Shown in pieces: positions 8,662 to 18,160 of a DNA stretch of 64,000 nucleotides (position 1 is the first letter of the stretch; each line of letters starts with the position of its first letter). Made by a program: the position numbers and the translations under genes. The DNA is from Candidatus Thorarchaeota archaeon (GTDB lineage: Archaea; Asgardarchaeota; Thorarchaeia; Thorarchaeales; Thorarchaeaceae). Location of the stretch: positions 406,971 through 470,970 of the forward strand of contig SHMX01000003.1 of the NCBI GenBank assembly GCA_008080745.1. Reading direction: 5' to 3'. The notes under the pieces are model-generated. The model saw only the letters and a program-made list of their open reading frames with translations, did no database searches and was not told the origin of the DNA.

Positions 8662-10247
8662 CTTTTCCATAGAGTTTCTATCTTGTCTTTCACACCATCC
8701 TTCAGATGTTGTGTCATCTGAAGTTTATCTAGACCCTCCTGAAACAGTTTGTCAATATTGTCCATTTCGAATATATTTCCTTCTTGAATAGCTCTATCAA
8801 GATGTGATGCGAACGCTGAATCCTCACTTCGCCATATCTCAATCTCAGACATTAGCTTGTCTTCCAATTTGCGACTAATGGATTGATATCCTAGGGTTGA
8901 ATCCAGTCGTTCATCAGGTACGGAATATGGTAACAGAATCTTTTTGGTGTTTCCACCGGATGTCAAGACAACACAATGAAGTGTCAACCTTGTTAGAGGA
9001 GCTACCTCAGGGATGTCTCGATTGTCAAGAGATTTGCCAGTGATACTTAGTAAATCACTCTGGAGTTGAATTATTTGTTCTCCCAATGCCTCATCAACTC
9101 TTTCAACAGACTCGGTAACTATTTTTTCAGTTTCTCTGAGATCGGCTAGTTTCGTTTCCATGTCCTGTTTGAATTGTTCTAATCTTTCTTGCTTTGCCTT
9201 TACATCTTCTTCGAATTCTAACTCGATATCAGCCCGTTTCTGTAAGTGTTCCTCTTCCAGTATTTTAGCTTCGTCCAGAACCCTTTGAGATTCTGCATCA
9301 AGATCATTTAGAATATCTGGAATGCTTTCTTGATATTCTTTGATGCTTTTTGAAAGTTCTTTAAACCGTTCAATACCTTCACGAACCTTGTGCCCCTTCT
9401 TGCTGATATCTACACGAGCGTCTTTAGTAAGGTTAACCATTACATCCAGCACTTTTTCAATATTAGATAGTTCCCGAGAAAAAGTAACAGATTTGCTACG
9501 GAGGCTCATCATATGACTCTCTCCAAGGGAATAGAGTTTCTCGTTCTTTTTCTTCTCCAGCTGTTCGATCTCGAGGTCTGTTTTTTCTTCCATACTCTCC
9601 AATTGAGGTTTATACCGACGTTGTTCGGTGGCAATGATGTTCTTTATAACAGATAATTGACCTCCAAGAATTTCATTAGCCAGCTTCCGAAGAGATTCCA
9701 ATTCATCAACTCGCATCTTGAGAGCGTCGCGTATTTCTTGAAACTTCTCACTAGCACTTAGAGCGTCCTGAGAGCTTATAGATCCCTCAATAAGGGGAAC
9801 TCTCTCTTCAATTGATGCAGTATTCACATAATCAGCTACTTCAACAAAAACTGCAGGATCAAGCATACCTGAAATCTTAGTGGTCTTCGTCGCGGGTTTA
9901 GCAATGGTAGAGATTATCTTGTCAGTAGCTTCTTTGACGGTTTCTGGTTCCGTCACCTTACTTCTAAGTATTCTACGTACCTCTGCGATATGAGAACCTT
10001 CACTATAACTTAGCTCTATTCCGCTTTCTCGGGAGGGGGCTAAAATAACCGATGTAGACGAGCTTGTCTGCACTATCCAAAATGGCAATCCTACAACACT
10101 TATACTCTCGATGGAGGATCCGCCCTTTTCATGCTCTGCTAGCATTAAGCTGGTCACATATGACCGTTCTCTCGGTAATTCTTTATCACCTGATGCCTCT
10201 TTCATATGGGCAAGACCAATCTTTAATTCTCGTACCAAGCGGACCAC
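8643..10247 (-). CDS. Large coiled-coil protein, unknown function
   Basis: 534 residues. The first 110 look globular with beta strands (SISVVGLPFWIVQTSS, TSVILAPSRE). About residues 185-395 are a long charged coiled coil rich in E, K, L and Q. The last 130 residues are again globular, with a strand pair (RLTLHCVVLTSGGNTKKILL) and amphipathic helices. There is no signal peptide or membrane span, so it is probably a cytosolic scaffold or tether. Start is a GTG with GATAGGTG overlapping it; an ATG at 10205 is possible. I do not recognise the family. Confidence 0.65.
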   Translation of the reverse strand: MVRLVRELKIGLAHMKEASGDKELPRERSYVTSLMLAEHEKGGSSIESISVVGLPFWIVQTSSSTSVILAPSRESGIELSYSEGSHIAEVRRILRSKVTEPETVKEATDKIISTIAKPATKTTKISGMLDPAVFVEVADYVNTASIEERVPLIEGSISSQDALSASEKFQEIRDALKMRVDELESLRKLANEILGGQLSVIKNIIATEQRRYKPQLESMEEKTDLEIEQLEKKKNEKLYSLGESHMMSLRSKSVTFSRELSNIEKVLDVMVNLTKDARVDISKKGHKVREGIERFKELSKSIKEYQESIPDILNDLDAESQRVLDEAKILEEEHLQKRADIELEFEEDVKAKQERLEQFKQDMETKLADLRETEKIVTESVERVDEALGEQIIQLQSDLLSITGKSLDNRDIPEVAPLTRLTLHCVVLTSGGNTKKILLPYSVPDERLDSTLGYQSISRKLEDKLMSEIEIWRSEDSAFASHLDRAIQEGNIFEMDNIDKLFQEGLDKLQMTQHLKDGVKDKIETLWKSYSKTS

Positions 10248-10399
10248 CTATCTTTGATAGAGATAGAAGTTATGCTAATTATGTCTTTCTTAAGAAAATC
10301 TGGAAATAGAATGGATAATTCAAACAAGATTATAAAAAATCAGATATGAAACAGATATAACCTTGATTACTATAAGAAAATCTATGAGAGGTTTCAAAG

Positions 10400-10858
10400 A
10401 TGGAGATGAAAGGATCAAGGAATAGTGCGATACTGTTCTTTGTTTCAGGAGTACTACTAATTATCCAAGCCGGTATAAGCGGATTTGGATTCGAAGATGG
10501 AATCGGTGCCCTGGCTGCGGGAGTTTTTGCCTTTGTCATGTTCTTGTTAATGTTTATGGCATACGTAGGGGGTCTGTCAGCTGTTATGGATACAACCACT
10601 GTTAGCACTGACAACTATGACGGGACAAAAACCATAACTACCTATTCAAGGGATACTGGACAACGAGTTCAGATGACCCCCTGCTGTGGAATATGTGGAG
10701 GAATTGCGGTAATCATAGTAGCTGCAATGTTTTCCGAGGGACTTGGAGAACTAGTTGTATTCTTGATTCCGGGATTCCTTGGTGGCTTGGTAGCTATACT
10801 TGCAGCAATCGTATTCGCTATTGAATACAAAGGCCCATGGACCAGGAGAGCATTTTAG
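10400..10858 (+). CDS. Small membrane protein with four spans
   Basis: 152 residues: two spans (about 10-28 and 33-58), a polar loop of about 35 residues with a CCGICGG motif at its end, then two more spans (about 96-114 and 118-140) and a basic end (WTRRAF). The double cysteine cluster at the membrane edge might be lipidated or bind metal, which is unproven. No family recognised; it stands alone on this strand. Confidence 0.5.
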   Translation: MEMKGSRNSAILFFVSGVLLIIQAGISGFGFEDGIGALAAGVFAFVMFLLMFMAYVGGLSAVMDTTTVSTDNYDGTKTITTYSRDTGQRVQMTPCCGICGGIAVIIVAAMFSEGLGELVVFLIPGFLGGLVAILAAIVFAIEYKGPWTRRAF

Positions 10859-10931
10859 CTTTCTCTACCGAATCAATGAAACAGAAAAAGAAAAGGGAAG
10901 GTGGTCAATAGACCACCAGATTCTATTGAAA

Positions 10932-11591
10932 TTAATCCATGCTCTTGACCCATTCGTAAACGGGTGCACAGAGTTCCTTCATTCGCTCCTTCTCAGGTGT
11001 ATCACCAACAGTTGGTTCCCAACCATCAGCTGGTTCAAACCACCAATCAGTCACTGTACCCTGGCGCTCATCTTCAGGCTTCCAGACAACTTTGACTGGC
11101 ATACCAAACTCTGCATCCCATGGGTCAATATTTCGTAGCTCGTTAGCAATGGCGGTCTTACATCCATCAACAACAACATAGGCAAGAACGAAGGGGAGTC
11201 GCTTCAAAGAAGACTTACCACTCCAGCCTGCGATGGTAAATGTGTGAACAATACCCTCTTGCTTTAGCTTGATCCATTCTGTCTTCTCAAGATTGTCATC
11301 AAGATTCCAGCAATTAACACGGGGCGGGAAGAATTTGTCACCACATTTGGGACATTTTGTTCCCCAGAATTCACCATCAATGAATCCTTTACCAAGCTTT
11401 GAGACCTCTGCATACTTCCAATAATATAATTGGTCATAGTGAAGATAGACTTTGAATTGCTCGGTCGTTGAATCATAGTCATAGCCCATAAATCCAATGC
11501 CAGTTTCTTTCACATTACCACGGAATTTGTTAGGATGCTTTACATCCCATTCCACTTTATCGGGAATTTCATGTAGTCTTGGATCAGTCAT
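10932..11591 (-). CDS. DUF35-type zinc-ribbon/OB-fold protein, thiolase partner
   Basis: 219 residues. A rubredoxin-like zinc ribbon (CPKCGDKFFPPRVNC) precedes an OB fold (GIVHTFTIAGWSG, LPFVLAYVVVDGCKT). DUF35 proteins bind acyl-CoA and bridge thiolase-fold enzymes to their partners, as in archaeal HMG-CoA synthesis and bacterial sterol side-chain aldolases. Only three of the usual four ribbon cysteines are visible. It starts four bases after the stop of the thiolase-fold gene, so the two are one operon and very likely one complex. The N-terminal extension of about 100 residues is unusual. Confidence 0.85.
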   Translation of the reverse strand: MTDPRLHEIPDKVEWDVKHPNKFRGNVKETGIGFMGYDYDSTTEQFKVYLHYDQLYYWKYAEVSKLGKGFIDGEFWGTKCPKCGDKFFPPRVNCWNLDDNLEKTEWIKLKQEGIVHTFTIAGWSGKSSLKRLPFVLAYVVVDGCKTAIANELRNIDPWDAEFGMPVKVVWKPEDERQGTVTDWWFEPADGWEPTVGDTPEKERMKELCAPVYEWVKSMD

Positions 11592-11594
11592 TGC

Positions 11595-12857
11595 TTATGG
11601 CCTCCTTAGAATGAAGTTTGAAATGCTAGTACCTGTACCAGCATGACTATTTACAAGACCGGTCTGAGCGTCTTTGACATAGGTCTTGGAACTCAAGTGT
11701 TTCTTTGGAGCAGTATCATTAAGATGATACATACATTCGATAGCGGACATGATTCCAGTAGCACCAACAGGATGCCCGTAGCCCATCAGACCTCCACCAG
11801 GATTAGTGGGTACTTCTCCATCCATGAAAGTCTGTTTCTCACGAATGAAGTCCTTCATGTCATCAGCGTCACACCAATGAAGTGCCTTGTATATCTGCAC
11901 CTCCGATGAGCTAAATGCATCATGAATCTCTGCTACATCAATCTCCTTCTTTGCTTTCTTGTACTCGATTCCTGCCATGTCGTAGGCAACCTCACCAGAA
12001 CGGCGACAGGCTGCGAATTCGGTCATGTCAGGATATCCTTTACCGTACATCTTGTCCCAGTTGGGGAATGCAAGTCGATCACCGGCACGAATGGTACAGC
12101 TACTCAGGCCAGCACCATCAATGACAACATAGTTGTTTGGTGCATGCTTTTTAGCCCACTCTTCACTGGTAATCAATGCAAAAGCGCCACCACGACTCAT
12201 CAGACAACAATCGTATCTCTTTAGCGGATAGCTAATCATTCTGCTGTCCATAATGTCTTCAACAGTAAGGTCTCGCTTGTACTTCTTGTACTCACCGCGA
12301 TACCATTGTGTCTTTGGATTGTCAGCTGCATAGTTTCGATTCTTGAGAGCTGCCAAAGCAAAATCTTCCTCAGTGAGATCATGCTCTTTCATAAACTTGT
12401 ACGCCATAGCAGCGTAATAGATGGGGTATATTCCCCCAGCAAGGGCTTCATATCGCGTATCAGAAGCAAGAGCGATGAACTCGGAGCCCTGAGATTGTGT
12501 TACATTATCCATTGTTTCCCAGCCAGCAACGCCAACCACATCAAAGAGGCCAGATTTGACTGCTAGAAAAGCTCCATAGAGAGCTGATCCACCAGTGTTG
12601 CCACCGTTTTCAATTCGCACATGGGGTAATCCTACTAATCCCAGATGATCATGCACAACCCACTCAGGACAGAGTTGTTTTCCAAAGTGAACTGAGAAAT
12701 GACTATAGACCATGAATTCAAGGTCAGTCATATGAAAATCAGGCACATCCCCCTGGGTTTCAACGATTGCATTTGCAATCATTCCTTCAGGAGTGATATG
12801 CATGGGATAGTCGAAAGGAGTTACAGCACCGCCTGCGATGCAAACTTTTCGGCTCAT
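11595..12857 (-). CDS. Thiolase-fold protein lacking the nucleophilic cysteine
   Basis: 420 residues of the SCP2/archaeal thiolase family: opening KVCIAGGAVTPF, HDAF with H312, and GGGLMGYGHPVGATG with H362. Active thiolases carry a cysteine in the pattern ENACASG; here the stretch is ENGGNTGG (83-90), with glycine at that place. The cysteine of the usual HDCF is alanine too. A Claisen thiolase is therefore doubtful. An aldolase of the Ltp2 type, which also lacks the cysteine and pairs with a DUF35 protein, fits better but is inference. The ATG at 12857 suits the family start; 12890 is an alternative. Confidence 0.85.
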   Translation of the reverse strand: MSRKVCIAGGAVTPFDYPMHITPEGMIANAIVETQGDVPDFHMTDLEFMVYSHFSVHFGKQLCPEWVVHDHLGLVGLPHVRIENGGNTGGSALYGAFLAVKSGLFDVVGVAGWETMDNVTQSQGSEFIALASDTRYEALAGGIYPIYYAAMAYKFMKEHDLTEEDFALAALKNRNYAADNPKTQWYRGEYKKYKRDLTVEDIMDSRMISYPLKRYDCCLMSRGGAFALITSEEWAKKHAPNNYVVIDGAGLSSCTIRAGDRLAFPNWDKMYGKGYPDMTEFAACRRSGEVAYDMAGIEYKKAKKEIDVAEIHDAFSSSEVQIYKALHWCDADDMKDFIREKQTFMDGEVPTNPGGGLMGYGHPVGATGIMSAIECMYHLNDTAPKKHLSSKTYVKDAQTGLVNSHAGTGTSISNFILRRP

Positions 12858-13076
12858 TATTATCACGTTATTCCTAAAATCGATGTCCATCAGGACAGTC
12901 GATACTGCGAAACAGCGTTTCTATCTGGTACTTAACAGCTTCGGCTAAAGGGATGAATAACGAATAATGGTTCGAAATAAGGACCTAGAACTAGCTAAAT
13001 TTCAGAGAATTACAATCTAAAATGAACCATAGAGTGGTTTTCTGAATAAGGATAGATGTGACACCACCTGAATAAT

Positions 13077-14255
13077 TCAACTTTTCCGTTTCCGGATAAG
13101 GTACACAATCACCCCAATAACTAATACTATACCTAGAATTGCCATTGGGTGAGAAAGAACAAGTGATATTAATACAGGTAGGAATTCCGATTGCGTACCA
13201 GTATTCGATGTGTATATGATATAATCCGGAAGAGTGGTTCTTTCACCGGGGTCTGGAATCTGAGGACCTAGTTTTAGCACACGAAAATCGGTTATTGAAA
13301 TCGATGAATTGAAAATCCAAGAGATGCCATCGTCATCAGTATCCAATATTCCTTCCCAAGAATATCCAGAATTGATTGGGTTATACGCATACACTTGATG
13401 TCCTCCCCCGTTATCACAAAGGAACATTCCATAATTTTGCATAGCTCGTGCAATTACTTTCCCAGCCTCCTCCATTTCTAAGTCATCTACATCAATAGAT
13501 GGGTTCAATTGAAGTCGAGCTCCCTCAGGGATAGCAAGAGGATCATTCGATATACCATCACTTGTAGTAGCAGGACGTACAGCGCCTCCAGATTTCACGT
13601 AAAACCAATCTGTTGAATATACAAGTGCATGCTCGATTAAACCTCGATCAATCTCATGAGGAAAGATTAATCCTGCAGCAAGAGCAAATCCTGAACCTCT
13701 AGCTCCCCAGCTATCTCTATAAATCCCGTCAGAATCCAAAGAAATTTTGTTACCCCAAGAGGCAGTCCACCCAGATGGTGTTTTTTCTGCTTGCCAGAAG
13801 TCGTACTCGATTCGAGTACCGTTGTCTATGATACACAGATGTCCATCATCCTCAGGATCGGGTAAAGCATTCTCAGGGATAGGAACATCTTTCATAGTAT
13901 CCCAGATAGCCCATTCATCAGTGATGTCAATATCTTGCTGTGGTGTGGATGAGTTCGCAAAGAACACAGGCACACTCCATTTATCGACCCCAACAAACAA
14001 TTCACCTTCACTCATGCTATCAAGCAGGTTATTTACTATCTCTTCGGAGTTAGGTTCAATCTCAGCATTATCAGGAATAGGTATATTGAAGGGGCTTGCA
14101 TCTGAGAATGGACGAATACTCCACGCATCAGCTGAGGTATGATTCTGAGAAGTCATACTGAATCTTATTGTGCTATCAGTCAAAACTGGTATGAAAAATA
14201 GAATTACCAAAATAAACAGCACCAGTGTGAGCTGAATAGTTCTGATGCGGGTCAT
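13077..14255 (-). CDS. Exported protein with C-terminal membrane anchor
   Basis: 392 residues: signal peptide (about 8-27), a large ectodomain, a membrane span (about 368-386) and a KRKS tail. The ectodomain contains SWGARGSGFALAAGLI, then DRGLIEHAL and IPEGARLQLNP. I recall a similar order in secreted actinobacterial proteins linked to polysaccharides, but cannot name the family or an activity. Many N-x-S/T sites fit an N-glycosylated archaeal surface protein. It opens a run of exported proteins (13-18 kb). Confidence 0.65.
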   Translation of the reverse strand: MTRIRTIQLTLVLFILVILFFIPVLTDSTIRFSMTSQNHTSADAWSIRPFSDASPFNIPIPDNAEIEPNSEEIVNNLLDSMSEGELFVGVDKWSVPVFFANSSTPQQDIDITDEWAIWDTMKDVPIPENALPDPEDDGHLCIIDNGTRIEYDFWQAEKTPSGWTASWGNKISLDSDGIYRDSWGARGSGFALAAGLIFPHEIDRGLIEHALVYSTDWFYVKSGGAVRPATTSDGISNDPLAIPEGARLQLNPSIDVDDLEMEEAGKVIARAMQNYGMFLCDNGGGHQVYAYNPINSGYSWEGILDTDDDGISWIFNSSISITDFRVLKLGPQIPDPGERTTLPDYIIYTSNTGTQSEFLPVLISLVLSHPMAILGIVLVIGVIVYLIRKRKS

Positions 14256-14386
14256 ATCCTAAACCTAGTAATGTATAATGACTTTAGTGAAATATATCCA
14301 TCGATTTTCAAAGAACAGAGATAGACTATCTTTACTTCATCGCACTAGTAAAAAATTTGAATAGGTTTTAGTATATCAAGGAGAAT

Positions 14387-14935
14387 ATGAAAGGTAGTGA
14401 GCTTCTACTTCTGATATCAAAAGCTAGAAATTGCTTTGATCAAGGGCTTGCTTTAAACAATCAAACAAAGATTATAGAGGCCCTTGAAATTGGACTTGAG
14501 ATTCGCAGATTTCTGGACTCAGCAGATAGTGAAACCTTAGAGAGACTCGCATCCGAAATCGATCAGTTCAGGCATCTAGACGGGGGATTGAATTCGTTCA
14601 TCTATAACTGCATGAAATTAACAGGTAAATTTGAAGACATGCTCCCATATTTAGAGAAGACCGTACAGTATTTACAGAATGACCAGAATCCAGATCTTTG
14701 GAGGCAACTTGGGCTGTTGTATATGGTTCAGAAGCAAGATTTGGACAAAGCTTGTGAGGCGTGGAAAAGGGCTATCAATTTGGATAATACCTTAGTTGGA
14801 AAATTTCCTGGTCTCAATGTTGTGTACGTATATGATGCTATGAAATCTCAAGGTAAAGATGTGACATACAAGATAATATATGCAGATTTAGAGTCAGGGG
14901 ATTTCTCAGTAGAACTGAGTGCAAATGGGAATTAG
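14387..14935 (+). CDS. TPR-like helical protein
   Basis: 182 residues, all helical. The segment PDLWRQLGLLYMVQKQDLDKACEAWKRAINL (given here as two helices, about 105-136) is a clear tetratricopeptide unit, and weaker copies lie before it. TPR arrays bind partner proteins. The C-terminal 30 residues look like strands. The start is supported by AAGGAG three bases before the ATG. It lies between two exported-protein genes on the other strand, but has no signal peptide itself. Confidence 0.6.
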   Translation: MKGSELLLLISKARNCFDQGLALNNQTKIIEALEIGLEIRRFLDSADSETLERLASEIDQFRHLDGGLNSFIYNCMKLTGKFEDMLPYLEKTVQYLQNDQNPDLWRQLGLLYMVQKQDLDKACEAWKRAINLDNTLVGKFPGLNVVYVYDAMKSQGKDVTYKIIYADLESGDFSVELSANGN

Positions 14936-14967
14936 GATTTTTCACAGACTGCTTCTGAAATAAACAT

Positions 14968-16425
14968 TCACCTTCGATAATGCCACCAGACTGCAACACA
15001 CAAGAAACCAAGTAATGTGATTCCTAAATATAGATTCGTAAAATCGTGTGATGATGGACTTACTGGTGAGGTAGTAGGAGAATAGGGAATATCTGTTGAA
15101 GCAAACGGACTATACTCATATGGACCAATATCAAACAGACCATTGTAAGGTCGAAGTGTTCCTTCTATGTCATATGTAGGAGCGTAACTATCAGTCCCCA
15201 CATCGATGGCTGAGCTGTCATTTACGTGATGATAATCATTTCCAAGATAATCAACAAAAAGAGTAGAAGGTGCATAGGAATAAGAATTGGTATCAAATGA
15301 GATATCCTGCCATTCGTTTAATGATAGTGCATCATCACCAGTCCACACAATTTCTTCCGACTCCAAATGATAGAAGATATTGTAATCTGAGGTGACAGAT
15401 GAGGTGGTATCAAGCTCCAAAGCATAATCTCCAGAATCGCCAGCAATAAGTATGTTATTGACCGCAATATTTCCTGTGCTTCCTTCAATCATCTGTAATG
15501 CACTTCTGCCATAGCCCTCTTCAAAAATCACGAGGTTATTTGCAAATGTATTATCTTTGCAACCGTATGCCGTTCCGTCATTCCCATCATCCCAACAAGC
15601 AATTCCTCCAGCGAGATTATCGAAAAGAAGGTTGTTTTGTACGATGGTATTTCTGACGCTAGCAAAATTGATTGCAGCCCCACCCCCTTCACCATTGTGA
15701 TATACGTAGTTATTCTCAACTATGCCACCTGAGATTATACCATCTCCACCCATAAGGGGATCCGCATTGAATTGAATTCCGCTGGCATGATTATCATGAA
15801 CAAGACAGTTTCTCACAACGGGATAGTCACCAGAATTACTAAGATAGATCCCATGTTCTTCACCTGAACCGTAGGTCTCACAGGAATCGATGGAGATATA
15901 GTCTGCAAAGTCGCTGAAGATACCCCATTTCCCGTTATTTCCAAAAGTCGAATTTGTAACTGACACGTGATCAGACCAGCTTATTCTTAGGCCTGAACGA
16001 GGAGCATTGAGAATAACTAGATTCTCGATGATAATATTATCAGCATGATCTACAAATATCGCATCACGATTATCAAAATCAGATGGTAGTCCAGCTCCGT
16101 TTAGAATTGCATCTTGACCAGTTAGAGTAATAGGAGATTGTTCAGTGCCAGAGATTTCAAAATGAATGGCAGAATCAAGTTGATATTCTCCAGGAAGAAG
16201 GAATAGCGTATCACCAGTTACTAGCTGACTTACTCCATAGGATGGAGTCTGCCAAGGTTGGTCCATAGTACCTGTATTAGTATCACTACCAGAGGGAGAT
16301 ACGTAATATATGGTATATTCTTGTGAATAGACTATACAGGATGCTCCATAATTACTTATCATTATGGTGCAGCCTAAAAGTATAATCAGACATGTCACTA
16401 GGTTGGGTCGGCTGGTGGGCATCAA
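14968..16425 (-). CDS. Exported right-handed beta-helix protein, membrane anchored
   Basis: 485 residues with a signal peptide (about 10-35), then a DUF1565-like opening (YYVSPSGSDTNTG) that marks the start of a parallel beta-helix. About ten rungs follow with the PbH1 pattern, for example IIIENLVILNAPRSGLRIS, HGIYLSNSG and NTIVQNNLLFDN. Proteins of this shape are polysaccharide lyases, binders or surface adhesins; catalytic residues cannot be picked out. A C-terminal span (about 462-480) and HYRR tail anchor it. Confidence 0.8.
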   Translation of the reverse strand: MMPTSRPNLVTCLIILLGCTIMISNYGASCIVYSQEYTIYYVSPSGSDTNTGTMDQPWQTPSYGVSQLVTGDTLFLLPGEYQLDSAIHFEISGTEQSPITLTGQDAILNGAGLPSDFDNRDAIFVDHADNIIIENLVILNAPRSGLRISWSDHVSVTNSTFGNNGKWGIFSDFADYISIDSCETYGSGEEHGIYLSNSGDYPVVRNCLVHDNHASGIQFNADPLMGGDGIISGGIVENNYVYHNGEGGGAAINFASVRNTIVQNNLLFDNLAGGIACWDDGNDGTAYGCKDNTFANNLVIFEEGYGRSALQMIEGSTGNIAVNNILIAGDSGDYALELDTTSSVTSDYNIFYHLESEEIVWTGDDALSLNEWQDISFDTNSYSYAPSTLFVDYLGNDYHHVNDSSAIDVGTDSYAPTYDIEGTLRPYNGLFDIGPYEYSPFASTDIPYSPTTSPVSPSSHDFTNLYLGITLLGFLCVAVWWHYRR

Positions 16426-16541
16426 ATTTCTCTATTTTCAAAACCTAATAGATTCATCGCTATTAAGAGTACATACTTTTCATTTTCACACACCAGATAT
16501 TCTTTCTGTAGCCATTTGACTAAATAATAATCAATTAATGG

Positions 16542-16553
16542 TAAATATTAAAT
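16542..16553 (+). promoter_or_regulatory. Candidate TATA box of the exported protein gene at 16617
   Basis: TAAATATTAAAT lies about 70 bases before the start codon. An AGGAGATG ribosome binding site lies nine bases before the ATG, so the transcript would have a leader of about 45 bases. Confidence 0.35.
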
Positions 16554-16616
16554 ACGTGTCTCAAAAGGGGGTTACAAATTCGTGTGGATTACATGAATTT
16601 AGGAGATGTAATTTAA

Positions 16617-17666
16617 ATGAGAAGAGAGATATTCATTATGGGTATTCTTTTTACAATGTGTTTTGCGATGGTTCTGATCACTCCATCGCCAGTTGCAGCA
16701 ACAGATCCACCAGGTGTAGGAAATACACCAGTGGATGTAACAACTTTATCAAGTTGGGATTATGGTATTCATAAAATTTATGAGGATTACACTTACTTCA
16801 GGATGTACTCATATTATGGAATATTCACTGAAACCTCATTTCAACATGAGGTGTTTTTAGGAGGACCAACCTTTACTTCGCTGAAATCTACCCATCCATA
16901 TGTGAAATCACAATCCCTTACAGTCCAGAGGATACTGTGTTATGTGCCCATGTTTTCGTTAGAGAGTGAAAATTGGTACTCTCACACCTTAGAAATTGAC
17001 TCAAGTTTTCAAGAAACATTAGAATTCGAATTGAGTGCAGGAATTGATATTGATGATGGTACTTGTAAAATATGGGGTGGAGGATCTATTGCCACAACAA
17101 CAACATCTGGTTTTGGATGGAGTGTCACAGCTGAAAATGGTCAAACAAGGATAATCTATGTGAGGTCTATATTCCTCAGAGTTTTTGGTTCAGTAACATA
17201 TGATCTTGGCTCCAAAGGAACTGAAACACATACATATGATGTCACAATTCTTCAAGAATGTGATCTGAATAACATCGTAGTTAGAGACCTTAGTTCAACC
17301 TACAACAAGCTTCCTGTGGGAGAAAAAACCTACTATGATTCTGCAAATGATGGTGACTCTCAACCAGACCTATATTATGGTATGGGAAACAAATGGGTAT
17401 CATATGAAGAAGCATCTTCAGTGAGTTTATTTGTAGGGTTAGAATTCAAAATTGGAGATGAAGATTTTGCATTTTTTGGAGAAGCAAAGTTCACTTGGAC
17501 CAATTCCCAGTTCATTTCTATAAAACATATATTTGATGAAAAAATTGAAGATGCGTTTTCATATTACTACATATATCAGAACAATTTCTTCAATGTTAAC
17601 ATTGAGCCATTTTATACTGGTTCGGGCGGAGGTTCAGGCACCGGTCCAGTCTTGACACCCTGGTAG
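16617..17666 (+). CDS. Secreted protein of unknown function
   Basis: 349 residues. A signal peptide (1-29) ends in AATDPP. The mature part is rich in aromatic residues, serine and threonine, and appears to be all beta, with alternating hydrophobic strands. The end is a flexible GSGGGSGTGP segment, with no membrane anchor, so unlike its neighbours it should be released. A pore-forming or lectin-like beta sheet protein is conceivable, but I see no diagnostic motif. The ribosome binding site AGGAGATG fixes the ATG. Confidence 0.6.
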   Translation: MRREIFIMGILFTMCFAMVLITPSPVAATDPPGVGNTPVDVTTLSSWDYGIHKIYEDYTYFRMYSYYGIFTETSFQHEVFLGGPTFTSLKSTHPYVKSQSLTVQRILCYVPMFSLESENWYSHTLEIDSSFQETLEFELSAGIDIDDGTCKIWGGGSIATTTTSGFGWSVTAENGQTRIIYVRSIFLRVFGSVTYDLGSKGTETHTYDVTILQECDLNNIVVRDLSSTYNKLPVGEKTYYDSANDGDSQPDLYYGMGNKWVSYEEASSVSLFVGLEFKIGDEDFAFFGEAKFTWTNSQFISIKHIFDEKIEDAFSYYYIYQNNFFNVNIEPFYTGSGGGSGTGPVLTPW

Positions 17667-17905
17667 AATAGATATCAGGCAAATCAAGTACTTGAACGAA
17701 TCTCGAAGGGTTGCAAACAGCTGGAAAAAAGTTGGATATTGTTGGACAAAAAAGATAGGAGCTTGTATAGGGTGATACAGGATGAAGTACTGGTTGCAAG
17801 ACATAGTATCCCTGACCATCACAGAGTCTGGCTCAGTACCGTTACCTGGGACACCAACGCTCTGATGTCCAAGATTGTCCATAAAACAATGAATGGCAAG
17901 AATGT

Positions 17906-17934
17906 AAACACACCTGTTGAGAATGGGTGTGTTT
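17906..17934 (+). terminator. Hairpin with T-rich tail
   Basis: AAACACACC pairs perfectly with GGTGTGTTT across an 11-base loop and is followed by CTTTATTTTATTTC. It looks like an intrinsic-type terminator 240 bases after the exported protein gene, so it may end a separate short transcript. Confidence 0.5.
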
Positions 17935-18069
17935 CTTTATTTTATTTCTTCAGAAGAGTATTAAAGAATCATTAGTTTCTGAATCAGCCTATCCCAACAA
18001 AAACATTCATCATATCTTCTAAAACGTTAGAAATTTTGAGTAAAGAATTGACTCGATTAACGATTCTGT

Positions 18070-18098
18070 ATCTACCTCTCATCAAATGAGAAGTAGAT
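18070..18098 (+). other. Strong inverted repeat upstream of the ankyrin gene
   Basis: ATCTAC-C-TCTCAT pairs with ATGAGA-A-GTAGAT around a CAA loop: 12 base pairs with one mismatch, then TTTTG. It could be a terminator on either strand or an RNA element. It is about 50 bases before the ankyrin gene's TATA box. Confidence 0.45.
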
Positions 18099-18146
18099 TT
18101 TGTGATAGATGAACAGAAATTACAAACTCAATAAAGATAAGTCATG

Positions 18147-18160
18147 TTTTATACTTTAAA
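18147..18160 (+). promoter_or_regulatory. Candidate TATA box, leaderless transcript
   Basis: TTTTATACTTTAAA (by eye within TTTTATACTTTAAAAC) is centred about 23 bases before the ATG at 18176. Transcription would start at or next to the start codon, which fits leaderless archaeal transcripts and the lack of a ribosome binding site. Confidence 0.5.

Noticed and set aside
17739-17975. 78-codon frame with TTG start in the long gap
   Set aside because: It runs through a strong terminator-like hairpin, has no recognisable motif, and its codon use is unlike the neighbours.
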